A stretch of 37,244 nucleotides of DNA from Flavobacterium macrobrachii (GCF_014486675.1 NZ_JACTAC010000029.1:1-37244), one strand, 5' to 3'. Counted from the first letter of the stretch, positions 1-7,857 are shown. The notes: generated by a model not told the origin, from the sequence alone. Numbers and translations: made by a program.

Positions 1-18
1 TATAAAGAAGACATTAAT

Positions 19-40
19 GGTGGAGTTCAACAACTCTACC
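19..40. other. Short stem-loop at the left edge
   Basis: A nine-base-pair stem (ggtggagtt with aactctacc, one G-U pair) closes a four-base loop. It lies downstream of the response regulator stop codon on the minus strand. It lacks a clear U-tract on either side, so it is only a weak terminator candidate. It could equally belong to a gene outside the window. Confidence 0.3.
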
Positions 41-84
41 TTTAACAAAATAGAAGCTTTTAATATCAATAATGTTAAAATATG

Positions 85-726
85 CTACAAAAATCCCTGC
101 TTAAATGCCTCCTTAACAAGACTACCATCCTCTCTAACATCAAAAACTTCCTTCATTTGAGCAATTCGCCTTTGTATCGGGCTGATGGAAAGAGACACAA
201 TTTTTTCTAAATCTTTTATTTTATATCCTTTTGATAAGTACAATAAAATTTGACGATTAATATCGTCAAACATTAAATCTTTTTTCCAAACTTCTTGAAT
301 TATCTTTTTTACAGTTGGACTTTTAAAATTAGTTCCATCAAGAATCTCTTTTACAGCAATTGGAAGATTTTCAGGAGTTATATCATTCTTGATAAGAAGT
401 CCATCTGGCTGTATTTTTTTTACAATATCATATACAATAATCACTTCGGTATGAGCAGTGATTAGTATGACTTTACAACTAGATGTTTTTTTTCTGATAA
501 ATTTAGCCAAATCACTGCCGGACAATATTCCCGCTTGTTCATAGCTTGGTAATCCTTGATCTACTATAACCAATTCAAAAGAACACTTTTCGATGGCAGC
601 AAAAGCAGTTTCACAATCATAAGCTTTAGTAAAAACAAAAGGTTTATCAAAAAAGTCCTTTTGAGATAAGCTATCAGTATATCCTGCTACAGTCATAGGA
701 TGGTCGTCAACAATAAGAACATTCAT
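85..726 (-). CDS. Response regulator, NarL/FixJ-like, with C-terminal HTH
   Basis: This 213-residue protein is a cytoplasmic two-component response regulator. The N-terminal receiver (about residues 1-125) looks functional: the acidic pair D7-D8, the phosphoacceptor D56 in the motif LVIVDQGLP, the switch threonine in LITAH and the conserved lysine in LLIKND are all present. The last 65 residues resemble a LuxR/NarL-type helix-turn-helix, with the likely recognition helix near SISPIQRRIAQMK, but this part is divergent. Family knowledge pairs such regulators with HisKA_3 kinases; the TPR kinase at 2137-4131 is the obvious local partner, although this is inference because the two genes are not in one operon. 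It is divergent from the LytTR gene across a 91-base spacer. The start ATG lies at 724-726. Confidence 0.88.
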   Translation of the reverse strand: MNVLIVDDHPMTVAGYTDSLSQKDFFDKPFVFTKAYDCETAFAAIEKCSFELVIVDQGLPSYEQAGILSGSDLAKFIRKKTSSCKVILITAHTEVIIVYDIVKKIQPDGLLIKNDITPENLPIAVKEILDGTNFKSPTVKKIIQEVWKKDLMFDDINRQILLYLSKGYKIKDLEKIVSLSISPIQRRIAQMKEVFDVREDGSLVKEAFKQGFL

Positions 727-817
727 AAATTATAAATTAACTTTAACAAAATAGACAGTTTTTATAGCTTTAAAAATCAAGTAGAGAAATTAGTTTGCTT
801 TAAATTTTGATAAGCCA

Positions 818-1531
818 ATGCAATTCTCCTTTTTAATAATTGATAGTAATGAATTCTCAACAAAAGAAATACTAAATCTTTTTGAATACTTCCCAAATTA
901 CTTTTGTGCTGGTGTAGTCAAAGATAACCAAACAATAGCAAATCAAATTACAAAACTAAAACCTCAGTTGGTTTTCATACAAATTCCAACCAAAGCTAAT
1001 GAAAGTGAAATAGTATTTCAAACAATTCTAGAATTATTCCAATACATAGAGACAGTACCTTACTTTATTGCATTGGCAAAAACTCCAAATTTTGCTTTAC
1101 AAGCAATTCAATCAGGTTTTTCAGAATATTTAACAGAACCAATATCAATGCATCAAGTAGGAAAGGCTCTCTTTAAGTTTGAAAAGAGAACACCTAAAAA
1201 ATGGATTTCAAGTATTTGCATTAAATCATATAGTGATTACCAATTTGTAAATTTAGAAAACATTGTCTATTTAAAAGCAGATAACAATACTACCGACATT
1301 CAATTGATGAACGGTAAAACAGTAAATGCTTATAAAACACTGAAGCATTTTGAAAACACATTACCATTTTATTTTTTAAGAATACACAAAAGCTATATCG
1401 TAAACATCAACCACGTTTCACGTATTCATTTCAGCCAATCCAAATGCTACATTAATTACAATCAGGCATTACCGTTTTCACTTAATTACAAAGATAATAT
1501 TGAGGCTATTATTAGAAAGATAGAATTTTAA
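818..1531 (+). CDS. LytTR-type transcriptional regulator with degenerate receiver
   Basis: This 237-residue protein has a receiver-like N-terminal domain (about 1-125) and a C-terminal LytTR DNA-binding domain (about 135-237; motifs NIVYLKADNN, FLRIHKSYIVNINHV). LytTR proteins bind promoter DNA through a beta-rich domain and are usually activated by phosphorylation. Here the receiver has lost the chemistry: the phosphoacceptor aspartate is Q55 (LVFIQIP), the switch threonine region reads IALA, and the conserved lysine is a glutamate (YLTEPI). It therefore probably acts without phosphorylation, perhaps controlled by its amount or by a partner. It is transcribed away from the minus-strand response regulator and towards the small lipoprotein and kinase genes. 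The fold assignment is confident; the target genes are unknown. Confidence 0.87.
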   Translation: MQFSFLIIDSNEFSTKEILNLFEYFPNYFCAGVVKDNQTIANQITKLKPQLVFIQIPTKANESEIVFQTILELFQYIETVPYFIALAKTPNFALQAIQSGFSEYLTEPISMHQVGKALFKFEKRTPKKWISSICIKSYSDYQFVNLENIVYLKADNNTTDIQLMNGKTVNAYKTLKHFENTLPFYFLRIHKSYIVNINHVSRIHFSQSKCYINYNQALPFSLNYKDNIEAIIRKIEF

Positions 1532-1865
1532 AACTCTCAAAAAACTATGAATTAGGCTTGCATTTTTAAAACAGGATACTTCACCCCTTAGATTCTACAT
1601 AAAACTATCAGAATGATTAAAATCACTATAAACATTTAAAAATCAACAGAATTCTAAACCATATAAACTTAATTTGTCTTGATTTGAAACACTAAATCAA
1701 TAGAAGCTTCTACAATAATTATTGAGTTTGGGGAAACATTCTCCTAAAAGAGAATATCATTCTTAATAATTCAGAACAGCTAATTCCCAGCTTTTCTTCT
1801 AAAAAAGTAACTGCAATTCGCAAAAGTTACTAGAAAAATTATTTCTAATACTTAAACTATTTTTT
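1532..1865 (+). other. Spacer with a small hairpin, upstream of the lipoprotein gene
   Basis: This 334-base AT-rich spacer holds no convincing long ORF or RNA gene. A hairpin at 1806-1831 (agtaac-tgc paired with gca-gttact, with an extra aaa bulge) sits about 35 bases before the small lipoprotein start and could act in its 5' UTR. A weak -7-like box (tgagtttg) occurs near 1724-1731. I see no clear terminator for the LytTR gene. Confidence 0.4.
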
Positions 1866-2045
1866 ATGAAAAAGCTATTTTTTATGAGCTGCATTACAAT
1901 TACAACAGTAATGTCTTCTTGCACAACAGACAGTATTGAGGAAACTAATACCTCAGCAAGTGAAATTTCTGCAAATTCAACACCAAATCCCAGCAATATT
2001 GACAGCGGTGGAGACTCAAAAGATAAAGACAAAGGAAACAACTAA
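1866..2045 (+). CDS. Small lipoprotein, 59 residues
   Basis: An ATG at 1866 opens a 59-residue frame that ends at TAA 2043-2045. The product begins MKKLFFMSCITITTVMSSC, a typical Bacteroidota lipoprotein signal peptide with Cys19 as the probable lipidated residue. The mature part is only about 40 residues, rich in Ser, Thr, Asn, Asp and Glu, and ends in a charged Gly-Asp-Lys tail; it looks disordered. Acidic residues just after the cysteine (DSIEE) might act as a surface-export signal, which is inference. A terminator follows directly, so it is probably a monocistronic transcript. It lies upstream of the TPR kinase and could be part of that sensing pathway, but I recognise no family with a known function. 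Confidence 0.72.
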   Translation: MKKLFFMSCITITTVMSSCTTDSIEETNTSASEISANSTPNPSNIDSGGDSKDKDKGNN

Positions 2046-2059
2046 GCATTACATTACAA

Positions 2060-2091
2060 CAACCCAAATAAATTAAAACTTATTTGGGTTT
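2060..2091 (+). terminator. Intrinsic terminator after the small lipoprotein gene
   Basis: An 11-base-pair perfect stem (aacccaaataa with ttatttgggtt) around an eight-base loop is followed by a T-rich stretch. It begins 15 bases after the lipoprotein stop codon and separates it from the kinase gene. Partial read-through would make it an attenuator for the kinase. Confidence 0.75.
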
Positions 2092-2099
2092 ATTTTACT

Positions 2100-2107
2100 T
2101 ATTTTTG
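2100..2107 (+). promoter_or_regulatory. -7 box of the TPR kinase gene
   Basis: TATTTTTG matches the Bacteroidota consensus TAnnTTTG fully. It places transcription start near 2114, downstream of the TTG at 2110 and 23 bases before the ATG at 2137, which supports the ATG as the real start. No well-spaced TTG -33 box is present. Confidence 0.5.
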
Positions 2108-2136
2108 ATTTGCATAATAATGTATTCAAATACGAG

Positions 2137-4131
2137 ATGAGCAAGTTAAACGTATTCTTTTTTTTATTTATAATTATTGCCTGTAAAAACAATAATGAAA
2201 AGTCAAAATGGCAACAAGCAGATTATTATTTAAAAAAAATAAATTCTGATACTATTAGAGAAACTGAAAAGGTAAAATATATAGATACGTTATACAATAA
2301 TCTTATAAATAGTAAAAATGACTCAATAAACAGAAACCTGTTATTTGATGTAGTAAGAGAGTATTTCAAAATAGACCATAATGAAACTTACTTAAAGACC
2401 ACTAGAGAATTACTTGAGCTTTCTGTAGCTAAAAAAGATACGTCGCATATCGCGAAATCACTATGCTTCATTGGCGATTATTACGAAAACAGTTCAAAAA
2501 TAGACAGTGCTTTTGAATACTATTCAAAAGCTGAAAAATTATATAAAAAAATTAACGATTCTTTAAATATTGGCAGATTAACTCTTTATAAAGCAGGTAT
2601 TTTATATGATGCAGGTATTTATACTGAAAGTGAAATAGAAACAGCTAAAGCATTGAAAATTTTAATTAAATCAAATCATGAACGTTTAATTTACGAAGGA
2701 TATAATTTAATGGCAATCACCTTAGAAGAATTAAATAATTATAAAACTTCTTTGAAATACTTCAACATGGCTCTTGATCAGTTGGATAAAATGGAACTAA
2801 ACAATTATCCAAAAAACAAAATATTTCAATCCAAAGCTTCCGTGTACAATAATATCGGGCGTGTATATGAAAAAACCCAAAACTATCAAGCTGCTATAAA
2901 TCTTTACAATAAAGGACTGCAAACACAAAACCTCAAACAAGATTATCCTAAGTTATATGCAATGTTGCTTAATAATCTGGCATATTCCAAAATGAAGATT
3001 GGTAATTATACCAATGTAGATAACCTATTTTCTGAGGCCTTAAAAATTCGCGATAGCCTTCAAATAACAGCTGGAATAATATCTAGCAAAGTGAGCATAG
3101 GTGAATACTATTTGCAAAAAAAAGACACGCTTAAAAGTTTAAAATTTTTTAAAGAAGGATTTGCCTTAGCTAAAAAAATAAAAAGCAGCTACGATGTAAA
3201 AAATACATTGAAACTATTGAGCGAAAATGATATACAAAATAAAGATTATTACAGTAAATTATATATTAAGATTAGTGACAGTCTTCAAAATATAGAACGA
3301 ACTACACGAAACAAGTTTGCCAGAATAGCTTATGAAACAGAACAGGTAGAAGAGCACAACGAAATATTATCTAAAAAGAATAAATATATTTTAACTAGTT
3401 CAGTAATTGGTATCCTTTTTCTGAGCTTTCTATTTATTGTCTATCGCCTAAAAATAAAAAATAAAGAATTACTTTTTATTCAAGAACAGCAAGAAAGCAA
3501 TGAAAAAATTTATCAGTTAATGATGAAACAACAACAACTAAATGAAACCGTTAGAAATGATGAAAGAAATAGAATAGCAATGGAATTACACGATGGAATT
3601 ATAAATAGAATTTTCACCACCAGATTTAATTTAATGCAATTACAACCTGAACAGGTTGAGAAAAAAGAACAATTGGTAAATGAGCTGATTAATGCCGAAG
3701 CCGAAATTAGAAAAGTATCCCATGACCTACAACAAAATCTTTTTTTCAAAGACAATAGTTTTCAAGAAGCAATAACTAATTTGGTTGAAACACAACAAAA
3801 TGAATTCCACACAGAATTTGGTTTATCAATTGATAAATATATAGATTGGTCATTAATAACAAGTGAAAGTAAAATACACATATACAGAATAATTCAAGAA
3901 GCACTTCACAATGTAAATAAATATTCAAAAGCAGAAAAATGTTTTGTATTCATCTTAAAAACTGGAGATAAAATAACCATTCGCATATCAGACAATGGGA
4001 TTGGTTTCAATCCTGATAAAATTAAACTTGGAATTGGTTTAAAAAACATGAAGCAAAGAACAAAATCTTTAAACGGAACTTTTAAAATTAATTCTGACAA
4101 CGAAGAAACAACCATAGAGGTCATTTTTTAA
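2137..4131 (+). CDS. TPR-containing sensor histidine kinase (HisKA_3 type)
   Basis: The 664-residue product starts with a lipoprotein-like signal (MSKLNVFFFLFIIIAC). It then has tetratricopeptide repeats over about residues 40-400, one transmembrane segment near 418-438 and a short coiled coil. The cytoplasmic kinase follows: phosphoacceptor H485 in AMELHDGIINRIF (HisKA_3) and an ATPase domain with N-box IIQEALHNVNKYS, G1 box ISDNGIGFNP and G2 box GIGLKNMKQR. The TPR region would sense from the periplasm and the kinase would phosphorylate a NarL-type regulator, most simply the one at 85-726. I chose ATG 2137 over an upstream TTG at 2110 because it gives a clean signal peptide and lies downstream of the -7 box. 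Whether the N-terminus is cleaved and lipidated, or stays as a first membrane anchor, cannot be decided here. Confidence 0.9.
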   Translation: MSKLNVFFFLFIIIACKNNNEKSKWQQADYYLKKINSDTIRETEKVKYIDTLYNNLINSKNDSINRNLLFDVVREYFKIDHNETYLKTTRELLELSVAKKDTSHIAKSLCFIGDYYENSSKIDSAFEYYSKAEKLYKKINDSLNIGRLTLYKAGILYDAGIYTESEIETAKALKILIKSNHERLIYEGYNLMAITLEELNNYKTSLKYFNMALDQLDKMELNNYPKNKIFQSKASVYNNIGRVYEKTQNYQAAINLYNKGLQTQNLKQDYPKLYAMLLNNLAYSKMKIGNYTNVDNLFSEALKIRDSLQITAGIISSKVSIGEYYLQKKDTLKSLKFFKEGFALAKKIKSSYDVKNTLKLLSENDIQNKDYYSKLYIKISDSLQNIERTTRNKFARIAYETEQVEEHNEILSKKNKYILTSSVIGILFLSFLFIVYRLKIKNKELLFIQEQQESNEKIYQLMMKQQQLNETVRNDERNRIAMELHDGIINRIFTTRFNLMQLQPEQVEKKEQLVNELINAEAEIRKVSHDLQQNLFFKDNSFQEAITNLVETQQNEFHTEFGLSIDKYIDWSLITSESKIHIYRIIQEALHNVNKYSKAEKCFVFILKTGDKITIRISDNGIGFNPDKIKLGIGLKNMKQRTKSLNGTFKINSDNEETTIEVIF

Positions 4132-4166
4132 TTAAAACCAATTTCATCAACAAACAACTAAGCCTG
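4128..4166 (-). pseudogene. Remnant of the 3' end of a GH20 hexosaminidase gene
   Basis: Read on the minus strand this stretch gives Q-A-stop-L-F-V-D-E-I-G-F-N-stop. The intact hexosaminidase gene at 5030-5068 ends E-A-W-L-F-V-D-E-I-G-V-E-stop. On the plus strand about 25 of 29 bases agree, in the same reading frame, with the tryptophan codon TGG changed to TAG. Homology is not visible further upstream. Its stop overlaps the stop codon of the histidine kinase. The simplest reading is a deletion scar from a second hexosaminidase copy on the far side of cutC. Confidence 0.55.
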
Positions 4167-4231
4167 AATCTCTACTAAGTTTATTTTAAAGCTACTCTTA
4201 ACATTTATAAACTCTTTGCCGAGCTAGTTTT

Positions 4232-4900
4232 TCATTTTAAAATGGATTTTAATGCTCGAATTTCATCTGCATTTGCTGTTTCACTTCCATCTATAATTGC
4301 GGAAGAATGATAGAACGTTGCTTTGGTTTTTTCTTGAACAGACATTAGATTTTCAGCGCGTAAACTTCCGCCAGGCATTATTGTTATTCGATTACTGGCT
4401 TTTAACACTAATTCTGCTAATTGATTTGCACCATCAACTACATTTTTGGCTTGACCCGAAGTTAAAATGGTTTGAAAACCGCATTCAATAATTTCTTCAA
4501 GCGATTGAAATACATTTGAAACTTCGTCAAAAGCGCGGTGAAAAGTACATGGAAAGGGTTTGGCTAAATTCACTAATTCAGCATTTTGAATTGTATTTAT
4601 CGAATTGTCTTCATTCAAAATTCCGAATACAAATCCGTTTACTTTTAGCTTTTTGAATGCTATAATTTCTAGTTTCATTTGTTCAAATTCGGCATCAGTA
4701 TAGGCGAAATTTCCACCTCGTGGTCGAATCATTACATTCAAATCGATGGTAATTAATGCTCTTACTTTTTGGGTCGTTTCAAAACTAGGTGATGTTCCTC
4801 CAACTTCAAATCCGGCACAAAGTTCTACTCTGTCGGCTCCATTTTCTTGAGCGATTACAGCTGAAGTGAGATTAAAACAAGCGATTTCGAGTTTATTCAT
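4232..4900 (-). CDS. cutC: CutC family protein
   Basis: This 222-residue protein has the CutC TIM-barrel hallmarks: start MNKLEIACFN, then NGADRVELCAGFEVGGTSPS, VMIRPRGGNF, CTFHRAFDEV, ILTSGQAKNV, TIMPGGSLRAEN and FYHSSAI. CutC is annotated as a copper homeostasis protein from E. coli genetics, but its biochemical activity is not firmly established. Its length is slightly below the usual 240-250 residues, with a short C-terminus. In Bacteroidota, cutC is often found beside glycoprotein-degrading hydrolases; here it is 129 bases downstream of a GH20 hexosaminidase on the same strand, which suggests a role linked to glycan use, though this is inference. It converges with the histidine kinase gene. 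Confidence 0.92.
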   Translation of the reverse strand: MNKLEIACFNLTSAVIAQENGADRVELCAGFEVGGTSPSFETTQKVRALITIDLNVMIRPRGGNFAYTDAEFEQMKLEIIAFKKLKVNGFVFGILNEDNSINTIQNAELVNLAKPFPCTFHRAFDEVSNVFQSLEEIIECGFQTILTSGQAKNVVDGANQLAELVLKASNRITIMPGGSLRAENLMSVQEKTKATFYHSSAIIDGSETANADEIRALKSILK

Positions 4901-5029
4901 CGTTTTAAAAAGTCATCAGTAGAAGTAAATATTAGAAATATTGTTTAATCCAAACCATAAAAGGGTATTTCTTGCTTCGCTTTTTTTATAACTATATAGT
5001 GCTTCTATAAATTCTATTCAACTCTTTTT

Positions 5030-7298
5030 TTATTCAACACCTATTTCGTCAACAAACAACCAAGCCTCAGAACCTGCGCCAGGATTTCCATCTTGAATTT
5101 TACCTAAATTAGTGGCAATTACTTTTACATATTGGGCTTTCATTGATTTAACATCCAATACAACTTCGCCTTTTACCTCTTTAATTTCAGATGAATTGAG
5201 CTGGGCAACGCTTTCAAAATTTTGTCCATCATTTGAAAGCAAAACTTCAATCTTTTTTGGAAAATAAATCCAACTGCCTTGACTTTCTAAAACGCAAAGT
5301 GTGACTTTATTTATAGTTTCTGGTTTGCCTAAATCGATAGTAGCGTTCAAGTCTTTGCCTAAAAAACCTAACCAATCACGACCAAATTTACTTCGATTTC
5401 CAATAATTCCATCCACTAGCGTCAATGCACCGCCAATACTATAATTTTCATGGGGTTGATGGACTAATGTTATCTTTTTTCCAACTGCGTTGCTCCAATA
5501 AAAACGTTGCTCAATGGTGGCACTTTTTTGTTTATCGTTTTCAAATAAAGCCGCTTTTAGGGTTTGCCCTTTGGTGATTTCTATTGGATTAGAGTAAGGA
5601 ATTGAACTTGAACTTGGATTGGAGCCATCGGTGGTGTAGCGAATTCCGTTGGAATTATTGGCAGATTTTAGTTCGAATAAAATTCCGTTTCCACTCGTTG
5701 AAGGTTTTACTTTGGTAGTGATTTGATAAATTGATTTGCTGTAATTGATCCCTTTTTTATCAAAAATATCAAAATGTTGTATCATTCTGTTTTGAAAATC
5801 GGCGAATTTCTCTGGATTTGAAGTTCCCCAAACTACTTCGGACAAGGCTAACATTCTTGGGAAAATCATATACTCAACATGGCTTGGCGTTTCGATATAT
5901 TCCGTCCAGAGATTGGCTTGTGCACCGAGAATGTATTGTGCTTCATCAGCAGATAATTCTTTTGGTGTTGGGTTAAAAGAGTACACTTTTTCTACTGGTG
6001 TATAGCCGCCAAAAGCTATGTGTTCATTTTTAGGTTCGCCTTGATAATGATCAAAATAACAGTGTGAACCTGGCGACATGACTACATAGTGTTTTTCTTT
6101 GGCAGCAGCAATGCCGCCTTCGGTTCCGCGCCAGCTCATAACTGCTGCATTGGGAGCTAATCCGCCTTCGAGGATTTCATCCCAACCGATGATTTTTCGA
6201 CCTTTGGCATTTACAAATTTTTCAATTCTTTGGATGAAATAACTCTGTAGCTCGTGTTCGTCTTTTAGATTTTCGGTTTTCATACGCTGTTGGCACTTTG
6301 GACAGGCTTTCCAGCGTACTTTTGGACATTCATCGCCACCGATATGAATGTATTTGGAAGGAAACAAATCAATAACCTCGGACAGAATGTTTTCTAGGAA
6401 AGTGAAGGTTTCGTCTTTTGGACAAAAAACATCGTCTAAAACGCCCCAAATTTTACCCACTTCAAATGGTCCGCCAGTACAGGAATATTCAGGATAGGCT
6501 GCTAATGCTGCCACGGCATGACCGGGCATTTCAATTTCTGGAACTACAGTAATGTGTCGTTGATTTGCATAAGCAACAATTTCTTTGATATCGTCTTGAG
6601 TATAAAATCCGCCGTAGCGTTTATCATCAAACTTTTGGTCGGAATAATGACCTACCATGGAACCGTTTCGATAAGCGCCAATTTCAGTCAGTTTTGGGTA
6701 TTTTTTTTATTTCGATGCGCCAACCTTGGTCATCGGTTAAATGCCAATGAAAGGTATTCATTTTGTACATGGCAAGATAATCAATGTATTTTTTGATGAA
6801 TTCTTTTGGAAAAAAATGTCTGGCACAATCGAGGTGCATTCCACGCCAAGCGTATTTGGGTTCGTCTGATATATTCATCCAAGGAACTCGAATTTCAGAC
6901 GATTTTTCTAGTGGAAGTAATTGAGAAAGTGTTTGAATTCCGTATAAAATGCCTTGATTTGAAAAGGCGGTTATCACAATTTTATTACGTGAGCTACTTA
7001 GTTCATAGTGTTCTTTATTGACGTTTGTAGCATCGGGTGACTTTAAAATAAGCTGAATACTATTGGAACTGTTTTTAGAAGTTATCATTAAATCTAAGCC
7101 CGTTTGTGCTTTGATTACTTCTTTTAAATAATTGGCTTCAAACGAATTTTTAGCTGCTTGAATGGTGGTTTTGGCTGTTATAGTGCAACTTCCTTTTCCT
7201 AATAAAATTGATTTGGGTTGCGGAATTAAAGGCAACTGTTCTTGTGCAAAGGAAAGATTAAACAGCAGTAGGGATAATAATAGCAGTTTTTTGGACAT
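5030..7298 (-). pseudogene. GH20 beta-N-acetylhexosaminidase, split by a one-base frameshift
   Basis: Two frames encode one enzyme. The first part (7298 down to about 6684) has a signal peptide (MSKKLLLLSLLLFNLSFAQ), the GH20b N-terminal domain and the start of the barrel (FHWHLTDDQGWRIEIKK). The second part (to 5030) continues with GHYSDQKFDDKRYGGFYTQ, the catalytic pair in HIGGDEC (Asp at 6332-6334, Glu at 6329-6331), a chitobiase-type domain (RYTTDGSNPSS) and a C-terminal discoidin-like F5/8 domain. One base too many in an eight-base run (T on the plus strand, 6701-6708) shifts the frame; with seven bases the protein reads through as IEIKKYPKLTEIGAY, about 755 residues. All catalytic residues are intact, so the break is recent, a sequencing error, or bypassed by slippage. 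The enzyme would remove terminal GlcNAc or GalNAc from glycans outside the cytoplasm. ATG 7298 is preferred to a TTG 12 bases upstream. Confidence 0.87.
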
Positions 7299-7524
7299 AA
7301 ATAGATACAATTTGCAATGGCTAAATTTAGGTAAAAAACAAGCTGCTTGCTACTTTTCTTGTTTTAAAAAAAAGGCAGAATACTAGTTGTATTGTATAAC
7401 TGCTGAAAAAAGGGTGTCAAAACAATTGGCTTTGACTGCGTGTAAACATTGCCATGAAATTAGGATGGTTTAGGTAACTGTTGCACAACCACCATTTTTT
7501 AAAATAAAAATTCTAAAAAAAAGA

Positions 7525-7560
7525 CCTCTTTAGAAATGATTTTAAAGAGGTTTGTTTTTT
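7525..7560 (+). terminator. Terminator-like hairpin in the spacer
   Basis: An eight-base-pair stem (cctcttta with taaagagg) is flanked by an A-run on the left and a T-rich run (tttgtttttt) on the right, so it could terminate in both directions. No gene ends nearby, which suggests a leftover from a lost gene. Confidence 0.5.
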
Positions 7561-7593
7561 AAACCTGACAGGTTTTGAAAACCTGTCAGGTTT
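7561..7593. repeat. 33-base palindromic repeat, REP-like
   Basis: AAACCTGACAGGTTTT and its inverse AAAACCTGTCAGGTTT flank one central base, making an almost perfect palindrome, and each arm contains the smaller palindrome CCTGACAGG/CCTGTCAGG. From memory, elements of this sequence are dispersed in intergenic DNA of many Flavobacterium genomes. Only one copy lies in this window. Confidence 0.65.
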
Positions 7594-7713
7594 GATTGAG
7601 GAGAGAATAAATTCCTAACAACTATTTTAGTAAAAAAACAAAACAGTTACATTATTTTTATTACCTTCACATCAGTTTTACAAATTTGCATTGCAAAAAG
7701 GATAGAACTAGAA

Positions 7714-7790
7714 ACACCATGTCGCATCTATGTCGCACTAACGATATAGCAACCCTATGCCATCGCTATGGGAAAGCCCTACCAAACTTA
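7714..7790. repeat. Degenerate short-repeat segment
   Basis: A row of related 10-12 base units stands out from the AT-rich surroundings: catgtcgcat, tatgtcgcac, gatatagcaa, ctatgccatc, gctatgggaa. A 24-codon frame starting ATGTCGCATC runs through it, but nothing supports translation. It may be a decayed repeat or a piece of a mobile element; the identity is unknown. Confidence 0.3.
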
Positions 7791-7825
7791 TGATATAAGT
7801 AATCCATATTTATACTAATCCAAAC

Positions 7826-7857
7826 AAAAATGCCTTTCAAATTTGAAAGGCATTTTT
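7826..7857 (-). terminator. Terminator downstream of hppA
   Basis: This is a perfect 32-base palindrome (AAAAATGCCTTTCAAA and its reverse complement). It lies 26 bases after the HppA stop codon and has five A or T on each side, so it can work in both directions. Confidence 0.8.

Noticed and set aside
1799..2041. An 80-codon frame on the minus strand
   Set aside because: It is the opposite strand of the small lipoprotein gene at 1866-2045, which has a proper signal peptide and terminator. The minus frame starts inside its tail and has no family features.
2110..2136. TTG 2110 as the start of the histidine kinase
   Set aside because: It lies at or before the likely transcription start set by the -7 box at 2100-2107 and would put nine polar residues before a good signal peptide; ATG 2137 is better.
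6518..7386. Several plus-strand frames of 71-92 codons
   Set aside because: They lie opposite the GH20 gene, whose motifs are clear on the minus strand. The frames have no recognisable domain or signal.
7714..7788. A 24-codon frame beginning ATGTCGCATC
   Set aside because: It is too short, lacks a promoter or signal, and is made of the degenerate repeats themselves, so I do not call it a gene.
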